In this document: positions 44,852 through 51,795 of the stretch, piece after piece
How the letters are laid out: every line of letters begins with the position of its first letter
Position numbering within the stretch: position 1 is the first letter of the stretch
Origin: Dyadobacter fermentans
Lineage (GTDB): Bacteria; Bacteroidota; Bacteroidia; Cytophagales; Spirosomataceae
Direction: 5' to 3'
Length of the DNA: 64,000 bases
NCBI RefSeq assembly: GCF_019924045.1
Contig: NZ_JAHXBN010000021.1
Location: 1 to 64,000, forward strand
Notes under the pieces: model-generated
The model's input: the letters and a program-made list of their open reading frames with translations, nothing else
What the model was told of the DNA's origin: nothing
The model's database searches: none
Translations under genes and position numbers: made by a program

Positions 44852-45526
44852 ATGGCTACCAAAACGAAGGCACTACCACCCGCTGGCGTGGACCTCACCG
44901 CCGACAAGATTACCGAGTTATACATGCATTACTGCCTGGAAAATCACAAAAAGCCGGAATCGGTTTACCTGTTTTCCAAAGAGCACGGTTTCGCGGAAAA
45001 GGATTTTTACAAGTTCTTTACCTCCATCGATTCGCTTGAAAGGCGCGTTTTTGTGAGTTTCCATAACCTGGCTGTAAATCTGATCAACCAAAGTGGAGAG
45101 ATCGACGGCGTTGGCTTCCGGGATAAACTGCTGGCCTATTACTTTACGTTGATCGAAATCCTTACCGCCAACCGCAGCTATGTGGTTTTTGCATTAAAGG
45201 AGGAAAAGAATAAGCTGAATGGTATTCTGAAGCTGAAAGAGTTCCGCGGAAGTTTTAAGGGTTATATCCACGAGATCAGCGACGGTTACCTGAAAGCAAA
45301 AAGTGAACGCATTCGCAAGGCACAGCAGGACGCATTGGAAGAAGGCGCGTGGATTCAACTGTTGCTCACATTGAAATTCTGGATCGACGATGAATCCGTA
45401 GGTTTCGAGAAAACGGACTTGTTCATCGAAAAATCGATCCGTGCTACATTTGACCTGATCGATACGACACCTCTCGAGAGCGTGATCGATTTCGGGAAGT
45501 TTTTGATTAAAGAAAAATTGAAGTAG
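44852..45526 (+). CDS. TetR family regulator (TetR_C type)
   Basis: 224 residues from the ATG at 44852; an upstream extension of 35 codons overlaps the hairpin zone and is rejected. N-terminal HTH (about 14-60; ITELYMHYCLENHKKPESVYLFSKEHGFAEKDFYKFFTS split over two helices) and a long helical ligand-binding domain. It is separated by 2 bases from the ABC1-kinase gene. This TetR/ABC1 pairing recurs in Bacteroidota, so the regulator probably controls or senses the same lipid/quinone process. Confidence 0.85.
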   Translation: MATKTKALPPAGVDLTADKITELYMHYCLENHKKPESVYLFSKEHGFAEKDFYKFFTSIDSLERRVFVSFHNLAVNLINQSGEIDGVGFRDKLLAYYFTLIEILTANRSYVVFALKEEKNKLNGILKLKEFRGSFKGYIHEISDGYLKAKSERIRKAQQDALEEGAWIQLLLTLKFWIDDESVGFEKTDLFIEKSIRATFDLIDTTPLESVIDFGKFLIKEKLK

Positions 45527-45528
45527 GA

Positions 45529-46830
45529 ATGGAGACGATTGACAGCATACCTACTTCTAAAATACGACGTGCCACCCGGCTTATTTCGACAGGGGTCAAG
45601 ATTGGAGGGAATTACCTGAAATATTACGGCGAGAAAATCACCAGCCCTGAAACGGCGCGGGATAATCTCAACAGCAACAATGCAGAGGATATTTATGATA
45701 GCCTCAAAAGTTTGAAAGGCAGCGCATTGAAGCTGGCTCAGATGTTGAGTATGGAGAAGAATTTCCTGCCGCAGGCCTATGTGGAGAAGTTTTCGCTTTC
45801 CCAATTTTCGGTACCGCCGCTTTCGGCTCCTTTAGTGGTGAAGACGTTCCGGAAATATTTCGGAAAGTCGCCGTTGGAACTGTTCGATACGTTCAATCCC
45901 AATGCGATCAACGCGGCAAGTATTGGTCAGGTGCACAAGGCCGTGCATGAGGGGAAAGAGCTGGCGGTGAAAATCCAGTATCCCGGTGTGGCGGAAAGCA
46001 TTTCGTCTGATCTGGCGCTCGTGAAGCCTATTGCCATGAAGATGTTCAACATCCAGGCGAAGGATTCGGATAAGTATTTCAAAGAAGTTGAAACCAAGCT
46101 GACCGAAGAGACGAATTACATTCTTGAAATAGCCAATAGCACTGAAATCGCCGAAGCCTGCGAGCATATTCCGAACCTGCGTTTCCCGAAATACTACCCC
46201 GAGTTTTCCAGCGAGCGTGTGATCACGATGGACTGGATGAATGGCGTACATTGGTCGGAATTTTGCAAAACAAATCCCGATCAGGAAATCGCTAACAAGA
46301 TAGGCCAGGCGTTGTGGGATTTTTATATGTTCCAGGTGCACCAATTACGCAAAGTTCACGCGGACCCGCACCCGGGTAATTTCCTGATCGATGAAAACGA
46401 CAACCTGATAGCCATCGATTTCGGTTGTATTAAAGAAATTCCCGAGGATTTTTACATTCCATATTTCGAACTCGCCGAGCCTGAAAATCTGAATAATCCA
46501 GCGATTTTCCATGCCAAGCTCGCTGAACTGGAAATTCTCACAGACAAGGATACTCAGGCGGAAACGATTTATTTTTCGAATCTTTTCAGAGAAATACTCG
46601 CATTACTTACGCAACCATTTCAGGCCGAAACTTTTGATTTTTCGGATGAAGCTTTTTTCCTGAAACTCGCCGCGCTGGGCGAGAAATATGCCAACGACAA
46701 GGAACTGCGCAAAATGAACATGAACCGCGGCTCCAAGCATTTTATTTACATCAACCGCACATTCTTCGGGCTGTTTAGCCTGCTGCATGACCTCAAAGCG
46801 GTGGTGGATACCAAGCAATTTGTAAGCTGA
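45529..46830 (+). CDS. ABC1/UbiB (AarF) family atypical kinase
   Basis: 433 residues. UbiB-type motifs: LKGSALKLAQMLS (about 60-72) in place of the usual K-x-G-Q, the A-rich loop equivalent NAASIGQVHKA with the Lys in ELAVKIQYPG (about 123-155), catalytic KVHADPHPGNF and IAIDFG near 280-302. Known relatives help quinone biosynthesis or lipid transport as ATPases; this organism group uses menaquinone. An ATPase role is inferred; the Gly-to-Ala change in K-x-G-Q is notable. It ends at a convergent terminator. Confidence 0.9.
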   Translation: METIDSIPTSKIRRATRLISTGVKIGGNYLKYYGEKITSPETARDNLNSNNAEDIYDSLKSLKGSALKLAQMLSMEKNFLPQAYVEKFSLSQFSVPPLSAPLVVKTFRKYFGKSPLELFDTFNPNAINAASIGQVHKAVHEGKELAVKIQYPGVAESISSDLALVKPIAMKMFNIQAKDSDKYFKEVETKLTEETNYILEIANSTEIAEACEHIPNLRFPKYYPEFSSERVITMDWMNGVHWSEFCKTNPDQEIANKIGQALWDFYMFQVHQLRKVHADPHPGNFLIDENDNLIAIDFGCIKEIPEDFYIPYFELAEPENLNNPAIFHAKLAELEILTDKDTQAETIYFSNLFREILALLTQPFQAETFDFSDEAFFLKLAALGEKYANDKELRKMNMNRGSKHFIYINRTFFGLFSLLHDLKAVVDTKQFVS

Positions 46831-46840
46831 CACCAATCAT

Positions 46841-46876
46841 AACCAGTCGTGAAACTTTCACGGCTGGTTTTCTTTT
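46841..46876 (+). terminator. Terminator after the ABC1-kinase gene
   Basis: AACCAGTCGTGAAA (46841-46854) and TTTCACGGCTGGTT (46856-46869) pair with one G-T; a T-rich run (TTTTCTTTTT) follows. The hairpin extends into the end of the converging AI-2E gene. Confidence 0.8.
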
Positions 46877-48048
46877 TCCGGATCGCCGGCCGCCGGGTCG
46901 TCTGCCGCCGGGTCGTCTGCCGCCGGGTCGCCGGGCGCCGGATCGCCGGCCGCAACTTTTTTCAGATTCACGAAACGGAACAAATTATTGTCGGCCTGCT
47001 CGGGCGTTTGGTCGCCGAGCAGAATGCCCCATGGTTCGAGTCCCGGCACCCGGTCGAAAATCACTTTCATCATAGCAATCACCGGGATTGAAAGGAACAT
47101 ACCCGACAATCCCGCCAGGGCGCCGCCCACAAGCACGCCCACGATGGACACCAGCGCATTGATCCGCACTTTGGAGCCGACGATGAACGGTACCAGGAAA
47201 TTGTTATCGATCACCTGCACGGCGATAAATACCCCCACAACCCCCAGCAGCACATCGATTTCGGGATGGCTGATGAACGTCACCATGACTGCCAGGGCCG
47301 TCGCGACGAGGCCACCGATATAGGGGACTAAATTGAGGATAGCGGCCATCACGCCTAGTAAAATCGCATATTGTACATTCAGGATCAGCAATCCTGCCGA
47401 GTTGAGGACTGCCACCGCGGTTGTTTCCAGCAATAGCCCTACCATGTAACTCTGGATGATAGATTTGATCTGTCCCAATATTTCCAATACACGCTGCTTT
47501 TGCTCTTCCGCGAAAAGTACGACCGTGAAATGGATCAGCATTGCGCGATAATAGAGCAGTAAAAAAGTATAAATAGGGATGAGGACCAGTGTGCCGAGCG
47601 GCCCTGTTACCACTCCGAGCGTTTCCGGCCCCTGGAACGTCTCGAGGGTTTTGCTTTGTGCATTTTTCAAATACTCGGCTTGCTGACGGTAGCTCACGCT
47701 GTACTCCCGGCGGATCCAGCGTCTTGCATCGCGGTAAAAAAGGTCGATGTTCCTTTTGAGCTTTGGCCATTCGTCGGAGAAATCGGCCAGCTGCATGGAA
47801 ATGAGTACCGCAACAGCCGAGACGATCAAAACCGCGATCAACAATGCCAGTGTGATCGAAAGCAGTTTGGGAATTCCGATGCGGATAAACAGGCCTTCGA
47901 GTGGTCGGAGCAGCACGGCCAGCAGCCCGGCCAGTGCCAGCGGCACAACAATATCCTGCCCAAGATAAATCGCGAGCATAATGATCCCGATCGCGAGGAG
48001 GGTTAAGGATAGTTTCTGATAGAAGGGTTGTGGAGCGGTGGAGTTCAC
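46858..48048 (-). CDS. AI-2E family transporter (putative permease)
   Basis: 396 residues with the family pattern of paired N-terminal helices, a central amphipathic stretch (about 90-160) and five or so C-terminal helices; characteristic ILNLVPYIGGLVATALAV near 240-257 and GALAGLSGMFLSIPV near 312-326. Members export autoinducer-2 or act as Na+/H+ antiporters. The last 30 residues are a (G/D)DPAA repeat built on a 15-base DNA repeat, which is not part of the family. It is divergent from the HigB pair. Confidence 0.9.
   Translation of the reverse strand: MNSTAPQPFYQKLSLTLLAIGIIMLAIYLGQDIVVPLALAGLLAVLLRPLEGLFIRIGIPKLLSITLALLIAVLIVSAVAVLISMQLADFSDEWPKLKRNIDLFYRDARRWIRREYSVSYRQQAEYLKNAQSKTLETFQGPETLGVVTGPLGTLVLIPIYTFLLLYYRAMLIHFTVVLFAEEQKQRVLEILGQIKSIIQSYMVGLLLETTAVAVLNSAGLLILNVQYAILLGVMAAILNLVPYIGGLVATALAVMVTFISHPEIDVLLGVVGVFIAVQVIDNNFLVPFIVGSKVRINALVSIVGVLVGGALAGLSGMFLSIPVIAMMKVIFDRVPGLEPWGILLGDQTPEQADNNLFRFVNLKKVAAGDPAPGDPAADDPAADDPAAGDPEKENQP
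46881..46953 (-). repeat. 15-bp in-frame minisatellite (about 5 copies)
   Basis: Five units, 46881-46895, 46896-46910, 46911-46925, 46926-46940 and a partial 46941-46953, each encoding a GDPAA/DDPAA-type pentapeptide at the C-terminus of the AI-2E permease. The second and third units are identical. Copy-number change would not shift the frame. Confidence 0.85.
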
Positions 48049-48091
48049 GTTGCGTTTAGAAATTTATAACTCTGGTTATGAATCTATTATC

Positions 48092-48099
48092 TACATTTG
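48092..48099 (+). promoter_or_regulatory. Promoter -7 box of the HigB gene
   Basis: Exact TAnnTTTG match (TACATTTG) ending 21 bases before the HigB ATG. Confidence 0.5.
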
Positions 48100-48120
48100 G
48101 ATTTGCACACACTCATCAAC

Positions 48121-48426
48121 ATGGTCATTATTAGTTTCCGTACTACACGAGAATATAGCTTGCTATATCCCGAAGCTGAAAAAGCGCATCTCTCCTGGTT
48201 TGAAAATGCCAGTGAAGCAGATTGGGCGAGCTTCCATGATGTCAAGAAAACATTCAATTCTGTCGACGCGGTTGGGAATGACCGATATGTTTTTAATGTT
48301 AAAGGAAACAAATACAGACTTGTGGCGCTTATCCTATTTCCTATAAGGACAATGTACATCTTGTTTCTGGGTACGCACGATGCTTATAACAAAATTGATG
48401 CATCAAAAATCAAATTTAAAAGGTGA
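48121..48426 (+). CDS. higB: HigB family mRNA interferase toxin
   Basis: 101 residues from the ATG at 48121. HigB_toxin family pattern: an N-terminal strand and helix, then LSWFENASEADWASFHDVKKTFNSVDAV (about 25-52), FNVKGNKYRLVALILF and a final GTHDAYNKID. These are the blocks of ribosome-dependent RNases of this family. It looks complete. The toxin precedes the antitoxin, as is normal for hig loci, and the stop/start overlap (TGATG) couples them. Confidence 0.9.
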   Translation: MVIISFRTTREYSLLYPEAEKAHLSWFENASEADWASFHDVKKTFNSVDAVGNDRYVFNVKGNKYRLVALILFPIRTMYILFLGTHDAYNKIDASKIKFKR

Positions 48427-48611
48427 TGAAAGAGATCGTCGAAAAAAATCTGACCGAGGAGCAGTATGAGAGGTTGATGAATGAGATTTTAGCTTTGATG
48501 AACAAGGGCGAAAAGAACTTGTCCGAATCCGAGTTAGATTCGATACGAGAAATGGCCTTGCTTGCGCAGGCATTCGAGCGCGAGCATTACTATCCGCCGC
48601 GCTTGCGTTAG
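48426..48611 (+). CDS. Truncated HigA-like antitoxin (HTH domain missing)
   Basis: 61 residues from the ATG at 48426, overlapping the higB stop by one base; a GTG one codon earlier is possible. It matches the N-terminal segment of Bacteroidota HigA proteins: YERLMNEILALMNKG..., LSESELDSIREMALLAQAFEREHY. In full-length relatives an HTH domain of about 60-70 residues follows; here the frame ends at YYPPRLR and the convergent acetyltransferase gene begins 20 bases later. Either the DNA-binding part was deleted or this is a minimal, toxin-binding-only antitoxin. Confidence 0.75.
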   Translation: MKEIVEKNLTEEQYERLMNEILALMNKGEKNLSESELDSIREMALLAQAFEREHYYPPRLR

Positions 48612-48631
48612 TGGCTACCTAAATAATCCTT

Positions 48632-49093
48632 CTATATCATCTTCCCCAAACAAACACTCCGGGATTCCTCTGGAAACTCTCCGAAATGTGGAATATCGGT
48701 GTAGCCCAGCTTTCGGTACAATGCAATGGCGTCCGGTTGGCCTTTGCCGGTTTCGAGGATCATCGTTCCGTAGCCGAGTTCTTTTCCCCACTTTTCAAGT
48801 TCGTCGACCATCATTGAAGCGATGCCTTTGCCGCGGAATCCGGGTTTTACAAACATTCTTTTCAGTTCAAGACGATGCGCGTCGAATTGCTTGAAACAGC
48901 CACAGGCTATCGCTATGCCATTTGCGTAGGCAAGTATAACCGTTGGCAGACCGGTAATGCGGTTATATTCTTCATAATCTTCCTTGTTAGTGTTGTATAT
49001 GCGGCAAAGTTCATCGTCGAGTTCGCTGGTGAGGTTCTGAAAATCGGGATTGTCGCTGGTGGTGCGGATAAATTCGGGCATAGGTTGGTGCAT
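48632..49093 (-). CDS. GNAT family N-acetyltransferase
   Basis: 153 residues. The acetyl-CoA site is RMFVKPGFRGKGIASMMVDELEKW, with core R-G-K-G-I-A near 96-101, preceded by a strand VILAYANGIAIACGCFK and followed by TMILETGKGQPDAIALYRKLGY. This is the pattern of small-molecule/amino-acid N-acetyltransferases. The substrate is unknown. Confidence 0.88.
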   Translation of the reverse strand: MHQPMPEFIRTTSDNPDFQNLTSELDDELCRIYNTNKEDYEEYNRITGLPTVILAYANGIAIACGCFKQFDAHRLELKRMFVKPGFRGKGIASMMVDELEKWGKELGYGTMILETGKGQPDAIALYRKLGYTDIPHFGEFPEESRSVCLGKMI

Positions 49094-49141
49094 TTAACGA
49101 TATGGTCCGCGAAGATAGGCATTTGCTTTGTTCAACTTTTA

Positions 49142-49175
49142 TTTGACAATCTTCCGGAAACGCCTTGTAGTTTTG
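49142..49175 (+). promoter_or_regulatory. Promoter of the phosphodiesterase gene
   Basis: -33 TTTG at 49142-49145 and exact -7 box TAGTTTTG at 49168-49175 (22-base spacer), ending 38 bases before the ATG at 49214. Confidence 0.6.
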
Positions 49176-49213
49176 TGTAACGGCCTTCCTCAACGGCCGC
49201 GTCAATCTTCGAA

Positions 49214-50164
49214 ATGGATATGCGACATATAATTTCCTTTCTGCTGCTGCTTTCGGTGTCGGCTTCGTTCGCCCAAAAAGGGTTTCAAGTGGTACCGCTA
49301 GGTGTGAAAGGCGGAACAACGGATGGAAACCTTTCCGCGTACATGCTTGCGCCGGCGGGATCGGATGCGTATGTGTGCCTGGATGCGGGCACGGTGAGTA
49401 ACGGCATTGGCATAGCGATCCAGAAGCTGGCGTTTAATGCAAATGCGGAAACAGTTCTGAAAAAATACATTAAGGGCTACCTCATTTCGCACCCGCACCT
49501 CGATCATATATCAGGAATGATTATCAATTCGGTAGACGATACCGTGAAGCAGGTCTACGCGATGGCGCATGGCATTGATGTCATGAAAGCGCATTACTTC
49601 AACTGGCAAAGCTGGCCCAATCTTGCGAACGACGGTAATGCACCTGCACTGAACAAATACCGTTACCAGCAGTTGGCAGAAGGTCTCGAAATGCCGGTGA
49701 AGGATTCAGAGATGTCGGTGCAGGCATTTCCGCTGAGTCATTCGAAGCCTTATTCGAGCACGGCGTTCCTCCTGAGGCAGGGTGACGACTATGCACTCTA
49801 TTTTGGCGATACCGGCCCGGATGAGGTAGAGGAGACTGACCATATGAAAAGGGTTTGGACGGCCGTCGCACCGCTGGTGAAATCGGGAAAGTTGAAAGGT
49901 ATTTTTCTGGAAGTCTCCTATCCGAATGCGCAGCCCGATCGACATTTGTACGGTCACCTGACGCCGAAATGGTTTATGAGAGAGTTTGAGGTACTGGGAG
50001 GACTTGCCGGAAAGGAGCATTTACAGAACCTGAATGTGGTCGTGACGCACATCAAACCCGTCGGAAATAATGAAGAAACGATCCGAAGAGAATTAGGTGC
50101 AGCCAACAGGCTGAGGCTGCGGCTTATTTTTCCGGAGCAGGGCGTAAAGTTCGAGCTGAAATAG
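49214..50164 (+). CDS. Exported class II 3',5'-cyclic-nucleotide phosphodiesterase
   Basis: 316 residues with a signal peptide (about 1-20, ending SFAQ). PDEase_II family on a metallo-beta-lactamase fold: metal motif SHPHLDHISGM (His93, His95, Asp97, His98), HSKPYSSTAFLL near 177-188, FGDTGPDE near 197-204 and VTHIKP near the end. Family members hydrolyse cAMP or cGMP. The signal peptide puts the activity in the periplasm or outside, as in the Vibrio and Yersinia periplasmic enzymes, so it may salvage or destroy external cyclic nucleotides. Confidence 0.9.
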   Translation: MDMRHIISFLLLLSVSASFAQKGFQVVPLGVKGGTTDGNLSAYMLAPAGSDAYVCLDAGTVSNGIGIAIQKLAFNANAETVLKKYIKGYLISHPHLDHISGMIINSVDDTVKQVYAMAHGIDVMKAHYFNWQSWPNLANDGNAPALNKYRYQQLAEGLEMPVKDSEMSVQAFPLSHSKPYSSTAFLLRQGDDYALYFGDTGPDEVEETDHMKRVWTAVAPLVKSGKLKGIFLEVSYPNAQPDRHLYGHLTPKWFMREFEVLGGLAGKEHLQNLNVVVTHIKPVGNNEETIRRELGAANRLRLRLIFPEQGVKFELK

Positions 50165-50167
50165 CAT

Positions 50168-50198
50168 GCAAAAGGCGGGAACCAGTCCCGCCTTTTGC
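50168..50198. terminator. Bidirectional terminator
   Basis: Perfect 13-bp stem GCAAAAGGCGGGA/TCCCGCCTTTTGC around loop ACCAG, between the convergent phosphodiesterase and DUF72 genes. It touches the stop codon of the latter. Confidence 0.9.
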
Positions 50199-51097
50199 TA
50201 TTTAAATAAAGTAACCTGCCCACTCGCGACTCTTGGGTCATAAGGGACTTGCAGTTCCATTCCCAGCTCTTTGTTCAGTTTTTGGATCAAATAGGAGGAT
50301 AGCAAGGGTGACGCTTCCTCATGGTTCTGGTGCACAAAAAAGTAGATATTCTGAATACCTTCTTCCGTCCAGAGTTTCAGCCTTTCAAACCAGTCGTCGA
50401 GGCGCGTGTAGTCCGAATCCACATTGGCGCCGTTGTAGCGGATGAATGCGGTCGGGGTGGTGAGCCGCATGTGCAGCAAGTCACGACGGCCGGCCGAGTC
50501 GGTGACAATATGCGTGATGTTTTTCTTTTCGAGGAGGCTGTACAGGTCTTCGCTGTTAAAAGAGCCATCGTACCAGCCGGTGTGGCGTAATTCCAATGCG
50601 AGCGGAAAGCCGGAAGGCCATTCTTCCAGGTATGCTTTCAATATTTCCCAATTTTTAGGGCCGAAATTGTCGGGCATTTGCAGGAAAAGCATGCCGAGTT
50701 TATCCTGCAAATGGGCAATGCCGTCGAGGTAAACGTCGGTCGGCTCTTTGGCATCTTTCAGCCTTTTCCAATGGCTGATGCCCTGGTGCAATTTAGGGAA
50801 GAACTTGAAGCCCGCCGGTGTTTTGGCGTACCACGACTCGATGGTTTCGACAGGGAAGTTATTGTAAAAGGTCGCATTCAGCTCAATGCTGTTGAACTGC
50901 GTCGCGTAATAGGCTAATTCGTCCTTGGTGCCTTTGGGGTAGAAACCTTTGAGATCGGTTTTGTTCCATTTGGCGCATCCGATGTAGATCCCGGGCTTTC
51001 CGCCCTTTGCTGCATTTAACAGCGCTTTGTTAGCGGGATTATCGGGCGGTAATGTAAAATCTATGCTGTCGGCGTCGTCAACTTTTCCAAATTTCAT
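50198..51097 (-). CDS. DUF72 family protein
   Basis: 299 residues with the DUF72 TIM-barrel-like pattern: IYIGCAKWNKTDLKGFYP (about 37-54), the FNSIELNATFYNNFP block (about 68-82), FKFFPKLHQGISH and the late segment NIYFFVHQNHEEASP. The family has no firmly assigned reaction. It lies near sugar genes but is separated from the cupin gene by 75 bases and has its own terminator. Confidence 0.9.
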   Translation of the reverse strand: MKFGKVDDADSIDFTLPPDNPANKALLNAAKGGKPGIYIGCAKWNKTDLKGFYPKGTKDELAYYATQFNSIELNATFYNNFPVETIESWYAKTPAGFKFFPKLHQGISHWKRLKDAKEPTDVYLDGIAHLQDKLGMLFLQMPDNFGPKNWEILKAYLEEWPSGFPLALELRHTGWYDGSFNSEDLYSLLEKKNITHIVTDSAGRRDLLHMRLTTPTAFIRYNGANVDSDYTRLDDWFERLKLWTEEGIQNIYFFVHQNHEEASPLLSSYLIQKLNKELGMELQVPYDPRVASGQVTLFK

Positions 51098-51172
51098 GAC
51101 TGGTCAGGTTAGGATGAGTAAGAACCGATCCGGCAGGCCATTTCGACCTGCCAGATATTGATAATGAAGATA

Positions 51173-51688
51173 TTATCTTCCGAAATCGTCTTGCACGCGG
51201 ACGATATCGTCTTCGTCCGAAGGATTGGAAGGGTCGGTATGTTGCCAGATTTCAGCTACAAAACCCCATTCATTCACACCCACAAGGCGGTGACGCTCTC
51301 CTTTTTTGAGGTTGATAACCGTGCCGATCGGCAGTTGCTGCAATTCGGTCTCCTCGTCGGTATCGCTGATCACGATGCCGGCACTTCCGCCGATTACTTT
51401 CCAGATTTCGGCGCGGCGGTGGTGGTATTGCCATGACAGGCGTTTGTTCGGTGCCACCACGAGAATTTTAGGGCTCAATTTCTCATAACCGGCAAAGTCG
51501 GCAAGTGACAAATGCGGGAAAAATGTAGAGATGAATTTGGGTGCCTGGCTTTCATCGAGTACGAAGAAACCTCCCCACGGGCGGGAGTGGTCTTTGGCTA
51601 CGACGGTGAATCCTTGCTGATCTATAAACTGCTGTACTTTTTCGAAAACTTCATTTTTATCGGCGTCAGCCGCAAAAGATTGTATCAT
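51173..51688 (-). CDS. Cupin, type II phosphomannose-isomerase-like
   Basis: 171 residues. A small N-terminal part is followed by a cupin with PWGGFFVLDES (about 39-49), VAPNKRLSWQYHHRRAEIW (metal-binding His pair and Glu near 90-98) and a later LKKGERHRL. This resembles the C-terminal cupin of type II phosphomannose isomerases. It could interconvert mannose and fructose phosphates, which would fit the adjacent mannoside locus, but the bare-cupin form leaves the reaction unproven. It has its own promoter and lies outside the SusC/D operon terminator. Confidence 0.82.
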   Translation of the reverse strand: MIQSFAADADKNEVFEKVQQFIDQQGFTVVAKDHSRPWGGFFVLDESQAPKFISTFFPHLSLADFAGYEKLSPKILVVAPNKRLSWQYHHRRAEIWKVIGGSAGIVISDTDEETELQQLPIGTVINLKKGERHRLVGVNEWGFVAEIWQHTDPSNPSDEDDIVRVQDDFGR

Positions 51689-51720
51689 AACCGTGAGTAA
51701 TTAGTGATTCAGGTGAATTT

Positions 51721-51728
51721 CAAAATTA
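51721..51728 (-). promoter_or_regulatory. Promoter -7 box of the cupin gene
   Basis: Exact TAnnTTTG match (TAATTTTG on the minus strand), 32 bases upstream of the cupin ATG. Confidence 0.5.
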
Positions 51729-51740
51729 GGATAAAAAACA

Positions 51741-51773
51741 AAAAGATGCCCCAAAATATTCAGGGCACCTTTT
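51741..51773 (-). terminator. Terminator of the mannoside operon
   Basis: Arms AAAAGATGCCC (51741-51751) and GGGCACCTTTT (51763-51773) with one mismatch; on the minus strand a long T-rich tail follows. It lies 23 bases after the SusD stop. Confidence 0.82.
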
Positions 51774-51795
51774 GAATTATATCTACTAATTTTTC

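Noticed and set aside
47030..47050. tRNA T-arm-like string GGTTCGAGTCCC
   Set aside because: Lies inside the AI-2E coding region and has no acceptor or anticodon arms around it.
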